A stretch of DNA of 64,000 bases from Ceratopteris richardii. Taxonomy: Eukaryota > Streptophyta > Polypodiopsida > Polypodiales > Pteridaceae. Below, piece by piece: positions 44,169 to 56,370 of this stretch. Both the position numbers and the translations under genes were made by a program. Below the pieces are notes generated by a model, which was not told where the DNA came from, did not search any database, and was given only the letters and a program-made list of their open reading frames with translations. Positions within the stretch are counted from its first letter, which is position 1. Each line of letters begins with the position of its first letter. The DNA is taken from NCBI GenBank assembly GCA_020310875.1, contig CM035417.1, positions 83,470,728-83,534,727 of the forward strand. Reading direction: 5' to 3'.

Positions 44169-47100
44169 ATGGCAGAAGCTACAGGTCCGAGCTCACAAGT
44201 AGGAATACTTACTGCAAGAATCGATGTGGATAGTCTACCTATGGATGTGCCACCAACCGAACGACCTGTGGAGCTGCAACACCTTCAGCAGATCCCGGTA
44301 CCGGGTCCACCCACAGGGATCACAGAAAGAGTCCATGCCAATTCTCATTGGTTCAATGGCATGCCAGGTCCATTAGGAGAGGCCAAGTATATATGGGAAT
44401 CTAAGTGCGAGTATGACAGATCATGGGTTCGATTCCAATTTTTCTCCAAGGAGTTTGAGACTCTACAGAACACCGAGGATCTCCAGACCATATGGCAACG
44501 TGCAGGGCTAGCAGAATACTTTGAAGCACCACTACCTAAACCGGATCTCCTCCGATGCTATTATTTGGTCTCCACATTACAAGCTAATGAAGAAAAGGAC
44601 AAACCAGGATCATTTGTTCTTCCTTCCTTGCTGGGCAACAACGAGTTAAAGAGGTTTGAACTTACTGTGGAGCTGGTGAGCGCTGCTTTGAATATGCACG
44701 GCACACATGTACCTTCTGAGAAGGATGCTCTCGTTCCTACTAACATGAAGGATAGGAAACTATTGAAGCTTAAGGACATGGCAGCACTCACACCAAACAT
44801 TTCTATCCCTCTCCGTATGTGCATGCAACGTTTTGCTTTCCCTGACCAAGACCGCTTCACACAACCACACAAAAGAATCTGGTTCGCTCTCTACTTAGTG
44901 GAGGCAGGTGCGTTACCAATTAAGCTGCCGGTATGGATTATAGATCAATTGTATGAAGCAAATAAAAGGTCTTCTAGGAAATTAGTGGTGAACGGTTGCT
45001 GTGCAATCACACGCATTATTTACCGGTGCTTAGCATACGATGTTCCCATTGAACGTGCCTTAACTTGGGCACAATTACAAATGTTTAAGAAGCTCAAGAC
45101 GTCCACACATCAATCCAAGCGCATGAGGGGTGCGATCCCTTGTGTCCAGACAAGGGAAGTTCTGACTACTCCTGAAGTATCGCCACAAAGGGAGACCACT
45201 GTACCTCCCTTTACAATTAGGATACCCAGGTCTGGATCTGAAACTACGACACAAGCTACCCCTTCAGCCCCTCCTGCTCCATCTGAATTTGAATTTGCTA
45301 CAACTGGAGATGCTGAAGGAATGGATCCCCAGGACTTCGAAGCATTCTTACAAAGTACACAACTCTCTGATGTAGAGTATTATTCAGATGCAGAAGAACA
45401 AGGCACATCTTCACAAAGAAGAAGAAAATCTACAGACGACCGCCATGTACATTGGAGTGACGCCCAGCAAGGTCAACAACAAGGACACCTAGAAGAAGAA
45501 GGAGCCTATGAAGAGGAGACCACGGAAGCCCCAGCCTATACAGCGGAACTCCGAAGGCTGTATCAAATTATGGAACGAGTGCGATCGCAACAACTGCTCA
45601 CCGAACAGAGCAGTAGAGTACTCATGACAACAGTTGGAAGAAGCCGGAGTTGACTCAGAATATAGTGAAGGTCTCTTATTGATGGCAGAAACATATGGGG
45701 TAGTAGAAGCAGTGCGGACCGCCATTAGGAGGTCTCCAGTTCAATATGATCCACGAAGATTCCAGACACGACCACGCTCAGGTAAGAATATTCAGATCCC
45801 CATTACAACGGCAGAAGGGCCAAATATTACATCCGAACCCATCAGGACAACCTCCCAAGCAACAGAAACTGCTAGCCAAGAGCACCCAGTCACCCATGAG
45901 GAATCCAGCGAGCCACTACCACCCACACCCCCACCATCGCCTCCTAGAGCAGAAACCGTGGAAATCACCTCGACCACTCAACCCACCGAACCAACCTTCA
46001 TCTTCCGTACCCCCATCTCTAGTTCAACCCTATTCTCCACCACTGATAACCCAATCTATGAAGCAACCCCCATCACTACACAATCCACCGAATCGCTCAT
46101 AGAGCCTGCCCTAGGACAACCATCCCCCATGCCCTCAGCCATAGGTCATCCTGACCCTAGATCCATATTCATGGGTTTCCCTGCTACCACGCAACCCTTC
46201 ATGCCCTCCTCCACTCTACAACCTCAACCCCCGACCTCCATCTCTCCACTTCTCCAATCCCTCCATAACTTCCTTGCTAGAACTTTTCAACCCAGGTCTC
46301 AACCATTCCCTTTATTTTCAGCTCCCCACCCCACTTCTCATCTATTCACCACTTTCACACACACACCACCTACCATTCCAATGTATATGGTAGACCCCAC
46401 ACTCGCACCCACTCCTGAAAGTATGGACATTTCACCACCCACGGCACCTCCCCCTCCCCCCACGCTTCCACCTCCTCCCATTCCCCCTCCACCAATTTCA
46501 CCCACACACACGTCTTCAATAGACACATCATTCACTCTTCCCCTTCCCCAATTCCCTTCCCATGCATCTTCCATTGTAAACACCATCCCCTCATCTATAG
46601 GAAATGCATTGGACACCATGCTAGCTTGTATATCAAACTTAAGGACAAATTACAATCAGCTCCAGCAACAGAATGAACGCCTGCAAGAGCACTCGGAGAC
46701 ACTACAACACCGCCTTGCTGCACTAGAGGAGGAAAATGCCCGCCTCCACACACAATTCCAAACTCTCCAAGAGGCTCATAGCATATTGGAGGTACAGTTA
46801 TAGAACACAGATTAGGAAGCAATACAAGTGGTAGAAGGTCACCTACGGACACAGCTGGAACGCAATTCAAAGCTTCAGCGAAATATGGCCCTACTCAAGC
46901 GACATCTTGCTGCCGCTCATGAAGAGAATCGACGCCTGCAATTACAAAATCAAGAGAACCTAGAAGCAGCTATCGAAAGCACACCTGGGGCACCCATCAG
47001 CTCATCAAAGTTTCAAGCAGTGACCCCCGACAATATCAAGATCATATTGGAAGACTATGCCATGCTGCTTGAAGCACATGACCTGCTATCAGAGGAACTG

Positions 47101-48450
47101 GGTCAACTGAAGCAGAAACACCAAAAAGAAACAACAGCAGCCTCTCAAACCACCTCCTCCGCGGCTTCACTTCTCACAGACTCAGAGGCCTTAAAAGATC
47201 TCCAGAAACAGGTCACCGAATTGCAAGCACGTCTACTACAATATGAGAGACCACCTTCGCCTCCAGAGGCTCCCACCGACGAAGAAGTAGTACAAATTCC
47301 TGTGGAACAGACATTTGAAGAAGAATACGACCCACAACCCTTCCCAGGAGGCCAACAAACGGAAGAAGCTCAGGACACATTCGAGGCACCACGACCTCCA
47401 TGGCTACGTCAAGTGGAGGAAATCGGGAGTTCTCACGAGGAGCGCACAGTAGTGCAAAATCAGGCCATGAGGGTCATAGAGGAAACTGTGCTACAATCTG
47501 CTTACTTCAAGAACCTGTCATCGAGACGCCTTATCCTCTCATCTGAACTCCAATACAGGCCTTATTATATTATCTTGGCTGATTATAATGCAGAAATACA
47601 GAGAGTCACGGGTCAGATTCCTACCTTTGCTACCCAATTTCAACCCGAAGACCTTCCTCCAGAGGTGCAAAAAGGCAAAATTCGTCAACCCACCTGGCGG
47701 CAGAAACTTCTAGAGACATATCCAGAAATGCTACGCACATGGAACAACGCGCCTTTACATCTCCTATACAATCCATGCTACGGTCCAGTTCCACGCCGCA
47801 GGTCTTGGAAGGCATTCAATATCAAAGTGCAGAACAACGCGCAATGCAAGGAATGGCTGAACTACCCGTACATTGCGCCACCACAGGGACCACCGTCGGT
47901 AGCATACATGATGGGAACAATTCGCCATTGGATGCCGCGATTGAAGCCCATGCCAGATGTAGCAGCTCAAATGATGCTTAAAATTTTAGATATGATGCAG
48001 GTAGTCCTGAAAACTTTTAGAAATGCAGCCGCACCACAGGTACGTCTCCCGGGGTTTACCAATGGAAATTATGATTTGGTGTATGACATGAGCACCACCC
48101 CCAGTATTCGTGTGGCTTATGCCTAGCATGCACGCATCAAATACCTCCCTGCATGTTACAAATAGACCTTCGAAGAAATGTTCAGATCAGGTTTCTGGGA
48201 GTATCACTCGGAGATCTTCGCACCGAAGCTAACACACCTGCTCCATCTCTTTGCTTGTGAACAAGCAATGTACTCTGAGTACTACACCATCCCGCAACCA
48301 GAGGTCCCTGGCGCAATAAATTGGGATGCATTGGAAGCTGATCTAGCAAGAGGCTTAAGGATAGGAGAACACGAACTTGCCACCAATGTCATCCAATACT
48401 ATATCGACCACCCGATAGAACAGAGGTCTGTCAGGGGCGACAGACGCTAG
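44169..48450 (+). pseudogene. Gypsy A copy 2 post-pol ORF region, function unknown
   Basis: Begins MAEATGPSSQ. Layout: globular N-terminal domain about 44380-45090 (FQFFSKEFETLQNTEDLQTI, CMQRFAFPDQDRF, KLPVWIIDQLYEANKRSSRK); acidic, Q/E-rich stretch to about 45530; a short helix (AYTAELRRLYQIMERVRS). Then a proline/serine/threonine-rich stretch about 45880-46580, a coiled coil about 46600-47130, and a conserved C-terminal domain about 47395-48450 (LLYNPCYGPVPRRRSWKAF, YMMGTIRHWMPRLKPMPDVA). No signal peptide or membrane helix is visible, so it is not an ordinary envelope protein. The N-terminal part recalls uncharacterised plant-transposon domains, but I cannot name one. It has a few breaks. 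Confidence 0.8.
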
Positions 48451-48461
48451 GAAGGGGGGCG
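48450..48461 (+). promoter_or_regulatory. polypurine tract, Gypsy A copy 2
   Basis: GGAAGGGGGGCG directly before the 3' LTR start TGTTGGC. It overlaps the very end of the post-pol coding region. Confidence 0.8.
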
Positions 48462-49071
48462 TGTTGGCATACAAGTCAGATGAAGAGCATACTAGCGCAA
48501 CGGAGGAGTCATGCACAATACGACAACAAGGCCCAATCATTTTTTCCATGGACCATTTACAACTCAAGTGATTTTAATCACTACACAAACATTGTAAATT
48601 CCGTTTTTGGTAGAATAGACTCCATTTTGTGCAAGCCGAGGAGTCCTCGAGCTTGAGGAGTATTAGAACTAGCTACATATCAATTTTCATAATTTTTAGA
48701 CTCTCTTTGAGCCCTCAAATAGGCTCTAGAACCTAATTTTTAACTAGGCCGGACACTAGGTCTGGACAAGACCAAAGCTAGTTAGAAAACTATAAAAAGA
48801 GCTAGAAAGCTCATTTTTGGGGGTAGATTGTTTGTGAATTGAGCTTATGTAAGAGACTTTTTGACTAATGCAAAGGACTCCTTTGTTCCTCTCCTTGTTC
48901 TTGCCTTGTGTGCATGTGTGTGTGTATGTGTGTGCATGCTTGTGTGCTTCTCACTCACACACTTGTGCCTTCACTTGCTCATAGTCTTCATACTAGTCTC
49001 ACGTCTCCACGGATTGACAATTATGAGGTGAATCTTCTCACGTTGGTACTCACCATTGTGCTAGAGTGACA
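48462..49071 (+). repeat. 3' LTR of Gypsy A copy 2
   Basis: 610 bp, same ends as the 5' LTR and about 98% identical by hand alignment. TATA box at 48791-48799. Followed at once by the right GGAAG target duplication (49072-49076). Confidence 0.95.
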
Positions 49072-49076
49072 GGAAG

Positions 49077-49347
49077 TCTTACAGTTCCTTACATGAGGTA
49101 ATAGGAAATCAGATATAGAGTTAAGAAGATAAGACCTTCCTAAAGCATCCTTTGCACACCATTGGTTGAGTCTCTCTTGTTCATCCTTCGTGGGTAGTCC
49201 TCTAGCTTTGAATGAGGGCAGTTCCTCATCTCTTGATATGAATCCAAATAGGCTTCTTCCTTGTAGATAGGTCTTCATTCTCAATGACCAGGCTTGGTAA
49301 TTGTTCCTGTCCAATTTGTCAATGAATGAAGGAAATCCATCTCCCAT
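49077..49347 (-). pseudogene. gag: Copia-1 gag, N-terminal piece
   Basis: Minus-strand start MGDGFPSFIDKLDRNNYQAW at 49347 is the standard Copia gag opening, followed by RMKTYLQGRSLFGFI and LLNSISDFLLPHVRN. It ends at the target duplication of the nested Gypsy. The remainder of gag lies on the far side, below 32018. Confidence 0.9.
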
Positions 49348-49360
49348 GTTTACCTTATTT

Positions 49361-49372
49361 GCTCTGATACCA
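49361..49372 (-). promoter_or_regulatory. primer-binding site of Copia-1 (initiator tRNA-Met)
   Basis: Minus-strand TGGTATCAGAGC, one base inside the 5' LTR. The gag ATG follows 14 bases further on. Confidence 0.93.
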
Positions 49373-49373
49373 C

Positions 49374-50443
49374 TGTTGGGAGTGATGGTTGGATGCACTC
49401 AGAAGATTGAGTTGATGCTGCTAATCCTGCTTTGCACCAGCCCTCCTTTGCTTCAGATATGCTTAGTAGACTCCTTGATCTTCCAAATGATACCAAAATA
49501 TGCTATATGTACTTTGGAAATGATTTGACTAATGTTTAGATCAAAACAGATGAGTTTGCACTTCACTAATCTTGAAAACTTTCTATTTTGATCTTGATAT
49601 CTGCTCAGTCTTTCACTCAGTATGACCAGCACACTTACAATTGATCTAATTCCTTCTGGACATATTAAATTAGCTTAACAAGCTACCATTTGCAAGTAGA
49701 ATGAGATAAAATGATGAACTATACTCTGAGAAATGAGTTTAGCAAAATAATATGTACCCCCGACTTTTTAGGAACACTGCAGCAGAATACCAGGGTCCAC
49801 TTCGAGCGCAATTTCTCTCAGATGGCTGATCCTTTGACCTTGAAATTTTGTAGGCATGTAGTATGCTTAGAGCTGGTTCCAATGTGCTTTGAATCACTTG
49901 ATTTGGTTCAGTAGATCCTGAGATATGCTCTGTTGAAGTTGACATACTTGGAGATGATGACTCAGAGACAACAGAGATGATTAATGTATATACTTCTATT
50001 GGTTGATGTAGTTCTACAATCTCATTAGCATGACAAGCATAGCTAAATGAGGTATTGTGGTGTATGCTATGAAGTAGCACTAACACACATAGAGATACAA
50101 TGATAAAATGCCTCGGGAATTGAGCTGAAGTGAGAGACACACACGCGACTTTTTTTCTTCATCTTTTATAGAGGTTGAGTGATCATTTGAATTTGAAATT
50201 CAAATCTAGGCTCCCTAGAATCTCTCTTCTAAAGTTAAGGAGATATTCTCTCCAATTACACCTTCCAAATTCCACGACTAATCAAGTAGGTAAGTGATTA
50301 CAAGTAACTGCCAAGTCATATAGACTTTTACAATGAGTAAAATGTAATAACACATAGGCAAGTGTTCCTATGGTTCTAGCTTCACATAGTGATATCCTTC
50401 AAAGGGTTCCAAGCCAAAGGTGAAGGCTTGATTTGCACCAACA
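49374..50443 (-). repeat. 5' LTR of Copia-1
   Basis: 1,070 bp, pairing with 26968-28037 at about 13 differences by hand. Outer flank AGAGA (50444-50448) matches the flank at the other end. Confidence 0.95.
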
Positions 50444-50448
50444 AGAGA

Positions 50449-52567
50449 GCACTAGCACCGACCACTTCATTAACTAGCCCTAATATCCATAATCAATTCC
50501 ATGATCAAAACTAAAAGAATGCTATACATATGAAGTTGAATCTATGAACTATGAGCAGACTTATGAGCAATGCCCTTATGGACAAGAGGTTTATGACAAC
50601 TCGTATGGATACAGAGCTGAATATGCTACATTAATGTACATGAACCCAAGAGCCCAAGCACCTTCTAGACCCATGATTAGACCTCTAGTCCCTAGAGGAC
50701 CCTGTTATCGTTGTGGAGGAGATCATTTCATTAGGGAATGCACTTTGCCTTACCAACCACTACATAAGGTTTGGAAAGGATATTGTAGTGATTGTGGAAA
50801 GGAGCATTTGTTTAGGGATTGTCCCAAAAACCCTAACAAGATGATACACCACAAGAACAGTTCAAAGTTCCCGAACATTTTAAAAAATATGAAGTAGAGG
50901 GAAGAAAAATTCCCATCCAAATGCCTAAATGAGAAGCACAAGAAGGAATAGCATATGATAATAAGGAACGAACCAAAAAACTCACTGTGACCATAGAAGG
51001 AGAAGAGGGGAGATGCACCTACATAGGGAAGGATGTGTCAAAAAGCGAAGAACAAGAACTCATAGATTTGATTCGAAATTATAGGGATGTATTTGCTTGG
51101 ACATACAAGGACTTAAAAGGAGTAGATCCCTCTATTTGTTCACATTGTATTCCCATGACCCCTGACGATAAACCATCCAAGCAACGACCATACACATACA
51201 ATGACGTATACTCTGCCAAAATCAAAGAAGAAATATACAAATTATTGGCAGTAGGATTCATTTTTGAAATTGAAAACACAGAATGGGTGTCCCCCTTCAT
51301 AGTAGTACCCAAGAAAAATGGTAAGCTAAGCGTGTGCATTAACCTCAAGAAAGTTAATGCAGCCACTATTCAAGATAGTTACCCCATACCCATTACGGAT
51401 CACCTCTTGGAGAGAGTGGCAGACAAAGAAGTTTAAAGCTTCCTTGATTGATTCTCTGGTTACAACCAAGTTGCAATTGCTCCGGAGGATCAACACTAAA
51501 CTACATTTTCCACAGAATGGGGAGTATATACTTTTAGTTTATGCCATTTGGCCTAACCGATGCGCCAACCACCTTTCAGAGATTAATGTGTCATGTCTTT
51601 AAGGAATTCCTTAGGAAAAGCATGGAAGTATATGTGGATGATTTGTGCACTTATTCCTCACAAAGAGTGGCTCACATACCCGAGTTGAGGAGAGTTTTTG
51701 AGAAGTGCAGACAATACATAGTTTGTCTAAACCCAGAAAAATGTGTCTTCATGGTGCGGCAAGGAAAAATCTTGGGACATATAGTGTCTAAGAATGGAAT
51801 ATCCATGAAGAAAAGATCAAAGTTATTCTAGAACTAATCCGACCTAAAAATGCTAAAGAAGTACAAGCATTTATGGGACATTGTGTATATGATCGTAGAT
51901 TTATCCACATGTATGCCATAATTGCCAACCTATATGGCTTACTGACTTAGTTCAATTGGACTAAAGAATGCGAGAAAGCATTCAATGACTTGAAAAATAG
52001 ACTAAGTTTAGCACCTATACCAAATTGGAACAAGCCATTTCATATCCATGTGGATGCTTCCAAATTTTCCATAGGATGCATCTTAGCACAACCTGTAGAT
52101 GAGGGAAAACTTGATCGTCCCATAGCCTATGCTAGAAAGCAGCTCAACTAGGTCGAACATAATTACACCACCACTAAACGAGAGGGATTAGGAATGGAGT
52201 ATGCAGTAAAGACATTGGGACACTACGTACTGGAAAACAAATTCAAATTCTTTATTGATCATCAGGCTTTGTTATACCTAGTCAATAGACCCTACAACAC
52301 TAGAAGAAAGTGTATGGTCACAATGCAATCTTACCAATTGATTTCTTGATTCCTATTCTTCGAGTCGCTTAGAAATATGAGTGGACTGGACACGAATTGT
52401 CCGAAAAATTGCAATCAAATTGAAAGATTGCATAAAACTAGATTATAGGGAGTAGCAGGTATTTATGCAGCCAAGAGGCAACAAAAAGCCTACTATGATG
52501 CCCATATTAAAGATAAGGGACTCAAAGAAGGTGATTTAGTCTTGGTATACACTTTGAAGCAACACGC
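50449..52567 (+). pseudogene. pol: Gypsy copy 3, late gag and pol block
   Basis: Continues copy 3 beyond the Copia-1 insertion. Knuckles CYRCGGDHFIREC (about 50701) and CSDCGKEHLFRDC (about 50785) match the second and third of copy 2. The pre-RT linker (RCTYIGKDV, YRDVFAWTYKDLKGVDP) and RT (KKNGKLSVCINLKKVNAAT, MPFGLTDAPTTFQRLMC, YVDDLCTY near 51632) follow, then RNase H-like sequence to about 52310 and part of the integrase tail (AYYDAHIKDKGLKEGDLVLV) ending at the next insertion. I do not recognise a first protease domain or an integrase core here. It is heavily broken. Confidence 0.8.
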
Positions 52568-53699
52568 TGTCGGAAAGAATTTATTACTCTTAAAATATTA
52601 CTAAAATTAAAAGATTAATTGATTGGAATAAGTTTGGATAAATTATGATAATTTTGACTAGTGTTTGATTTTAATTTTTGCAAGACAAGAAGTTTGATGA
52701 TTAATATCAAGATGGGAAGTATTTATCTAGGTGTTTTTTAATATAATTATGGGTATAGATGAAAAAGCAAGGGTTTATCTAAGTTTTGAAAGTAAATGCA
52801 AGGGTATTTAAGGGTTAAATGTAGGTTTTGAACATGTTTTATAGGGTTCAAGCTTAATTTCAAGGTTAATTAAGGGTTAATTAATAAATCTAGAGGGTTA
52901 TGGAAGGGTAGAGGTTTAATTTATGGGTTACTTGGTGTTAAAAATCTTGGTTTGAAGTTAGTTTAAGGGTAAATATATGGTTAAAAAAGTTAATTAAGAA
53001 GGTTTAGTCACTAAATGAGTTTATAAATAGGATAAAATATACTAAATGAAATCTTAGCAAAATATTTTAAATATAAATGATTAATTAAATATATTAATTA
53101 TTAATTGACATTTTAATACTAAGGTTATGGATACATTGAAAATCATTGATGGATTTAATTTAATTTATTCTAAAGGGTTGTATTTATTCTAAAGTGAATA
53201 AATAAATAAAAAAGAATTGAAGGGTTGATTTATTAAAGTCTAAATGGAAGGCCTAGTGATATTTAATTTGAGTGGTTGAGTGTATTTTTGAGAAATCAAC
53301 TAGAAGAAAAATCCCAGGCCTTTTTTTAGTTGGAGTGTTGTTGAGTTGAAGAGGAGTAAGTGTAGGCTGCATGGATGAGTTATCTTAGGGAAAATATGGG
53401 CTATGGTGGGCTAGTCTCATCTATATAAAGAGGGGAGTTGTATTCACAAGCTCATGTGATTTTTCAGGTACTCTATTTATCCTTTGCTCTAGACCATAGT
53501 CATTTGTGCACACATTTCCATGATTGTCTTCTGGCAGGAGGAGAGAGAAGTCCATCTCTCTTACTTTTGTCATTCATTCATTGTAGAGCAAATTTTTTTG
53601 CTTTGAAAATTGGTCGACGCAGAGATGAGGAGTGTTTTTCTTCTTTTCTTTATTCTTCCTTTTTCTTCTTCTTTCTTTCTCCTTCTTCAATGTTTTTTT

Positions 53700-53783
53700 A
53701 TTTCTTTTTATTCCTTTTCCCCCTCTCTTTCTTCCCTCTCTTCCCTCTCTTCTTTGCCGGCGGTGCAGTAGCGCTGCACGCAC

Positions 53784-53852
<69 letters not shown>

Positions 53853-53962
53853 AAGAAAGCTTTTTTTTAATTTATTTTTTTAATTTCATTTTCTTTTTTT
53901 TAATCCTCCCTCCCTTTCCCTCTCCTCTCTGCCGGCGGCGCAGCAGCGCTGTGCGCACAGCA

Positions 53963-54021
<59 letters not shown>

Positions 54022-54112
54022 AAAAAGGAATATTTTTTATATATATTATTTGTTTTTTTTATTTTCTTTATTTATTCTCCTTCCCTCCCCCTGCAGCCGA
54101 CGAATGGGCCGC

Positions 54113-54206
<94 letters not shown>

Positions 54207-54215
54207 GAGGGTTTT
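53700..54215 (+). repeat. three successive GC-box plus (GA)n modules
   Basis: A pyrimidine-rich run, then CCGGCGGTGCAGTAGCGCTG or a variant, then (GA)n, then a T-rich stretch. This occurs at about 53700-53870 and again at about 53900-54050, and a decayed third form lies at about 54080-54215. GA runs lie at about 53785-53849, 53966-54019 and 54116-54210. Frames through them are artefacts. Confidence 0.8.
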
Positions 54216-54879
54216 TTTTATTTATTTTCTTTTGTATATAATAGCTTAGATATATATTTATATTTATGATAAAATAAATATATATATACTTTTTGTTTTC
54301 TATGATTATATATTTTAATAGTTTACCTTATATTTATTATGTTGATGTTTTATGTTATATTTATGTTTAAGTGTATTTATTAAATAAATACTAAAAATGA
54401 AAATATGGAGTGTATATGTATAAAGGTATATGTTTATGTATTTATATTTGCATGAGATTATATATGTCTTAATATATGTAAATGTTTTAATATATGTATA
54501 TGTATTTATGTATGTATGTGTATGTATGTGAGAAAGTGTTTTACCTTAGGATCCTTACATTTTTAATGTTATTATGATATGCATATGTATTGAATATGTT
54601 TGTTTAGGATGAATGACATGAATGGTATGTTTAGAATGAAATGGAGGGTATGAAGGATGTATGTGTGTGTTTATTTATATTATTCGAATTCTTAAACTTC
54701 TTTTATGAGTTTTAGGTTACCAAAAGGAGGGTCCATTTAGCCATCAACCCTTAACTTTCTCAAAAGATTTCATCATTTTATCTAAACTTCTCCTTGTCCA
54801 ATCATTATTCCTTCCTTTTCTTAACCTTTAGCCAAGCTTCTTTAACCCTTAGCTTGATAGACAATTATTAGAAATGCAT

Positions 54880-55680
54880 TGAATTTAGTAAATGTTGTAC
54901 CCATGTTAGTAAATTTTAGGTATGTTAGTGCATATAAGGCATGTTAGTTAAGGTAATGCATCTTAGATGTTAAGTAATGCATCTTAGATGTTAAGTAAAG
55001 CATGTTAGATGTTAGATGTTAATTAATGCATGTTAGATGTTAGAAGTTAGGAATGTTAATGCATGTTAGATGTTCGGTAGTGCATGTTAGATATTAAGAA
55101 ATGCATGTAAATGTTAGATGTATGTTAATGAATGTTAGATGTATGTTAGTAAATGTTATTTATGTAAATGTATGCATAATTAATGCATGAATATTAGATA
55201 TTAGTGCTTGCATGTTGTGTGCTAGTGCATGTGCATGTATGCATGTGTGTATGTTAGTGCATGCATGTTCATATATGTGTATGTTAGTGCATGCATGTTC
55301 ATATATGTGTATGTTAGTGCTTGCATGTTCATATATGTATGCTAGTACATGTAAGTTCATGATAGGAATGGTATGTATGTATGTTAGTGTAGTTATGTAT
55401 GCATGTTCATGTATGCATGTGTATGTATGTTCATGCATATGTGTGTTAGTGTAAGTTATTTATGTTTGCATGTGCATGTATGAATGTGAGTTATGTTAGT
55501 GCATGTATGTTATGTATGCATGTTCATTTACGCATGTGCATGTATGCATGTGAGTTATGTTAGTGGATGTATGTAATTATGCATGTTCATTTATGTTAGT
55601 GTATGTTATGTCATGCATGTATGTTAGTATGCATGTATGCATGTGATGTATGTTAGCTTATGTAATATGTATGAATATGT
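54880..55680 (+). repeat. degenerate ATGTTAG / GCATGTATG repeat field
   Basis: About 800 bases of interleaved ATGTTAGTGCATG, GCATGTTCATATATGTGT and TAGATGTTA units, with one unit of about 38 bases occurring three times near 55250-55340. No coding content. Confidence 0.85.
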
Positions 55681-56079
55681 ATAAGTGTATGAAGCTATGT
55701 ATATATATGAATTATAAGATGTATGCTAAAGTAATGTATGAATGAATTATTTTATTACAATGTGTATGTTAAAATAAATGTATGTACTTATATATATGTG
55801 TTTTGGAAAAGTTAAATATCTTATATTAAACTAAGTTTTTTAAATATGTTAAGATTTAAAAGAGTGTTTAATCTTTTATAAAAGTATACTTATATCTTTC
55901 ATGTGATTTTTTAGATGATATGCAACCCTGTTGAAGACGAACTGAAGATTTGAAGTGTGGAAAGAATTTACTTAGCTGAAAATATATTGTTTAGTTTGTA
56001 TAGGATATCATTTTTATGAACAGTATCTTATAGCTTTGTATAGAAAATCAATCATTAATCTAGTTTCATTTCATCTTTA

Positions 56080-56370
56080 TGTCTAAAGAGGCTTCATCTA
56101 GTAATACCTTTTTAGATCCATCAACATTTGAATTATTATTTCCTAGACCTCGTTAATGATACAGAAATTAATGAACTAGTTAAAGATAAGATTGTAAAAG
56201 AAACTTTGCATTCAAGAGAATTTGAGCGTACATTATCTAGAACTTTACCTTTAATTTCCTTTGATCCACCTAGTACTGAAAATAGTGAAGATCTTTTTCC
56301 TCCATCCATAGCTAGAAACATTGATAATTCCCAAGAAGATTTAAATGTAATAGAAACCATTAAAGATTAA
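56080..56370 (+). pseudogene. gag-like start in the unclassified insertion
   Basis: A short coding-like stretch starting MSKEASSSNTFLDPSTFE and continuing with acidic, serine-rich residues (EINELVKDKIVKETLHSREF). It follows the long non-coding part as gag follows an LTR and leader. No domain recognised. It is a fossil and short. Confidence 0.35.

Larger units (their letters stand above)
32019..49071 (+). mobile_element. Ty3/Gypsy family A, copy 2, nearly whole, nested in Copia-1 gag
   Basis: 17,053 bp between matching LTRs with a GGAAG target duplication. Order: 5' LTR, tRNA-Asp primer site, 1.9-kb leader with repeat array, gag, pol, post-pol region, polypurine tract, 3' LTR. LTRs differ at about 10 of 610 positions plus one indel by hand count (about 1.6%). 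That corresponds to roughly under one to a few million years, depending on the substitution rate assumed. Pol is open over 2,086 codons. Gag and post-pol together show about half a dozen breaks. The tRNA-Asp site, the C-x2-C-x3-H-x4-C knuckles, the lack of a chromodomain and the long ORF after pol point to the Athila/Tat side of plant Gypsy elements. Size and layout are unusual for it. Confidence 0.95.
26968..50443 (-). mobile_element. Ty1/Copia family 1 element, with nested Gypsy A copy 2
   Basis: Two 1,070-bp LTRs bound the element, and the flanks carry a 5-bp target duplication AGAGA (26963-26967 and 50444-50448). Removing the nested Gypsy and its duplication leaves about 6.4 kb, a normal Copia size. 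Order on the minus strand is 5' LTR, Met primer site, gag, protease, integrase, RT, RNase H, polypurine tract, 3' LTR. The LTRs differ at about 13 positions by hand count (about 1.2%), so it is young. Apart from the nested insertion it looks nearly whole, with one or two breaks. Confidence 0.95.

Noticed and set aside
44169-48450. Envelope protein
   Set aside because: The position fits, but no signal peptide, membrane helix or fusion-peptide-like segment is visible in any copy.
53438-54241. Open frames with long RERERE tails
   Set aside because: They run through (GA)n microsatellites and pyrimidine tracts; low complexity only.
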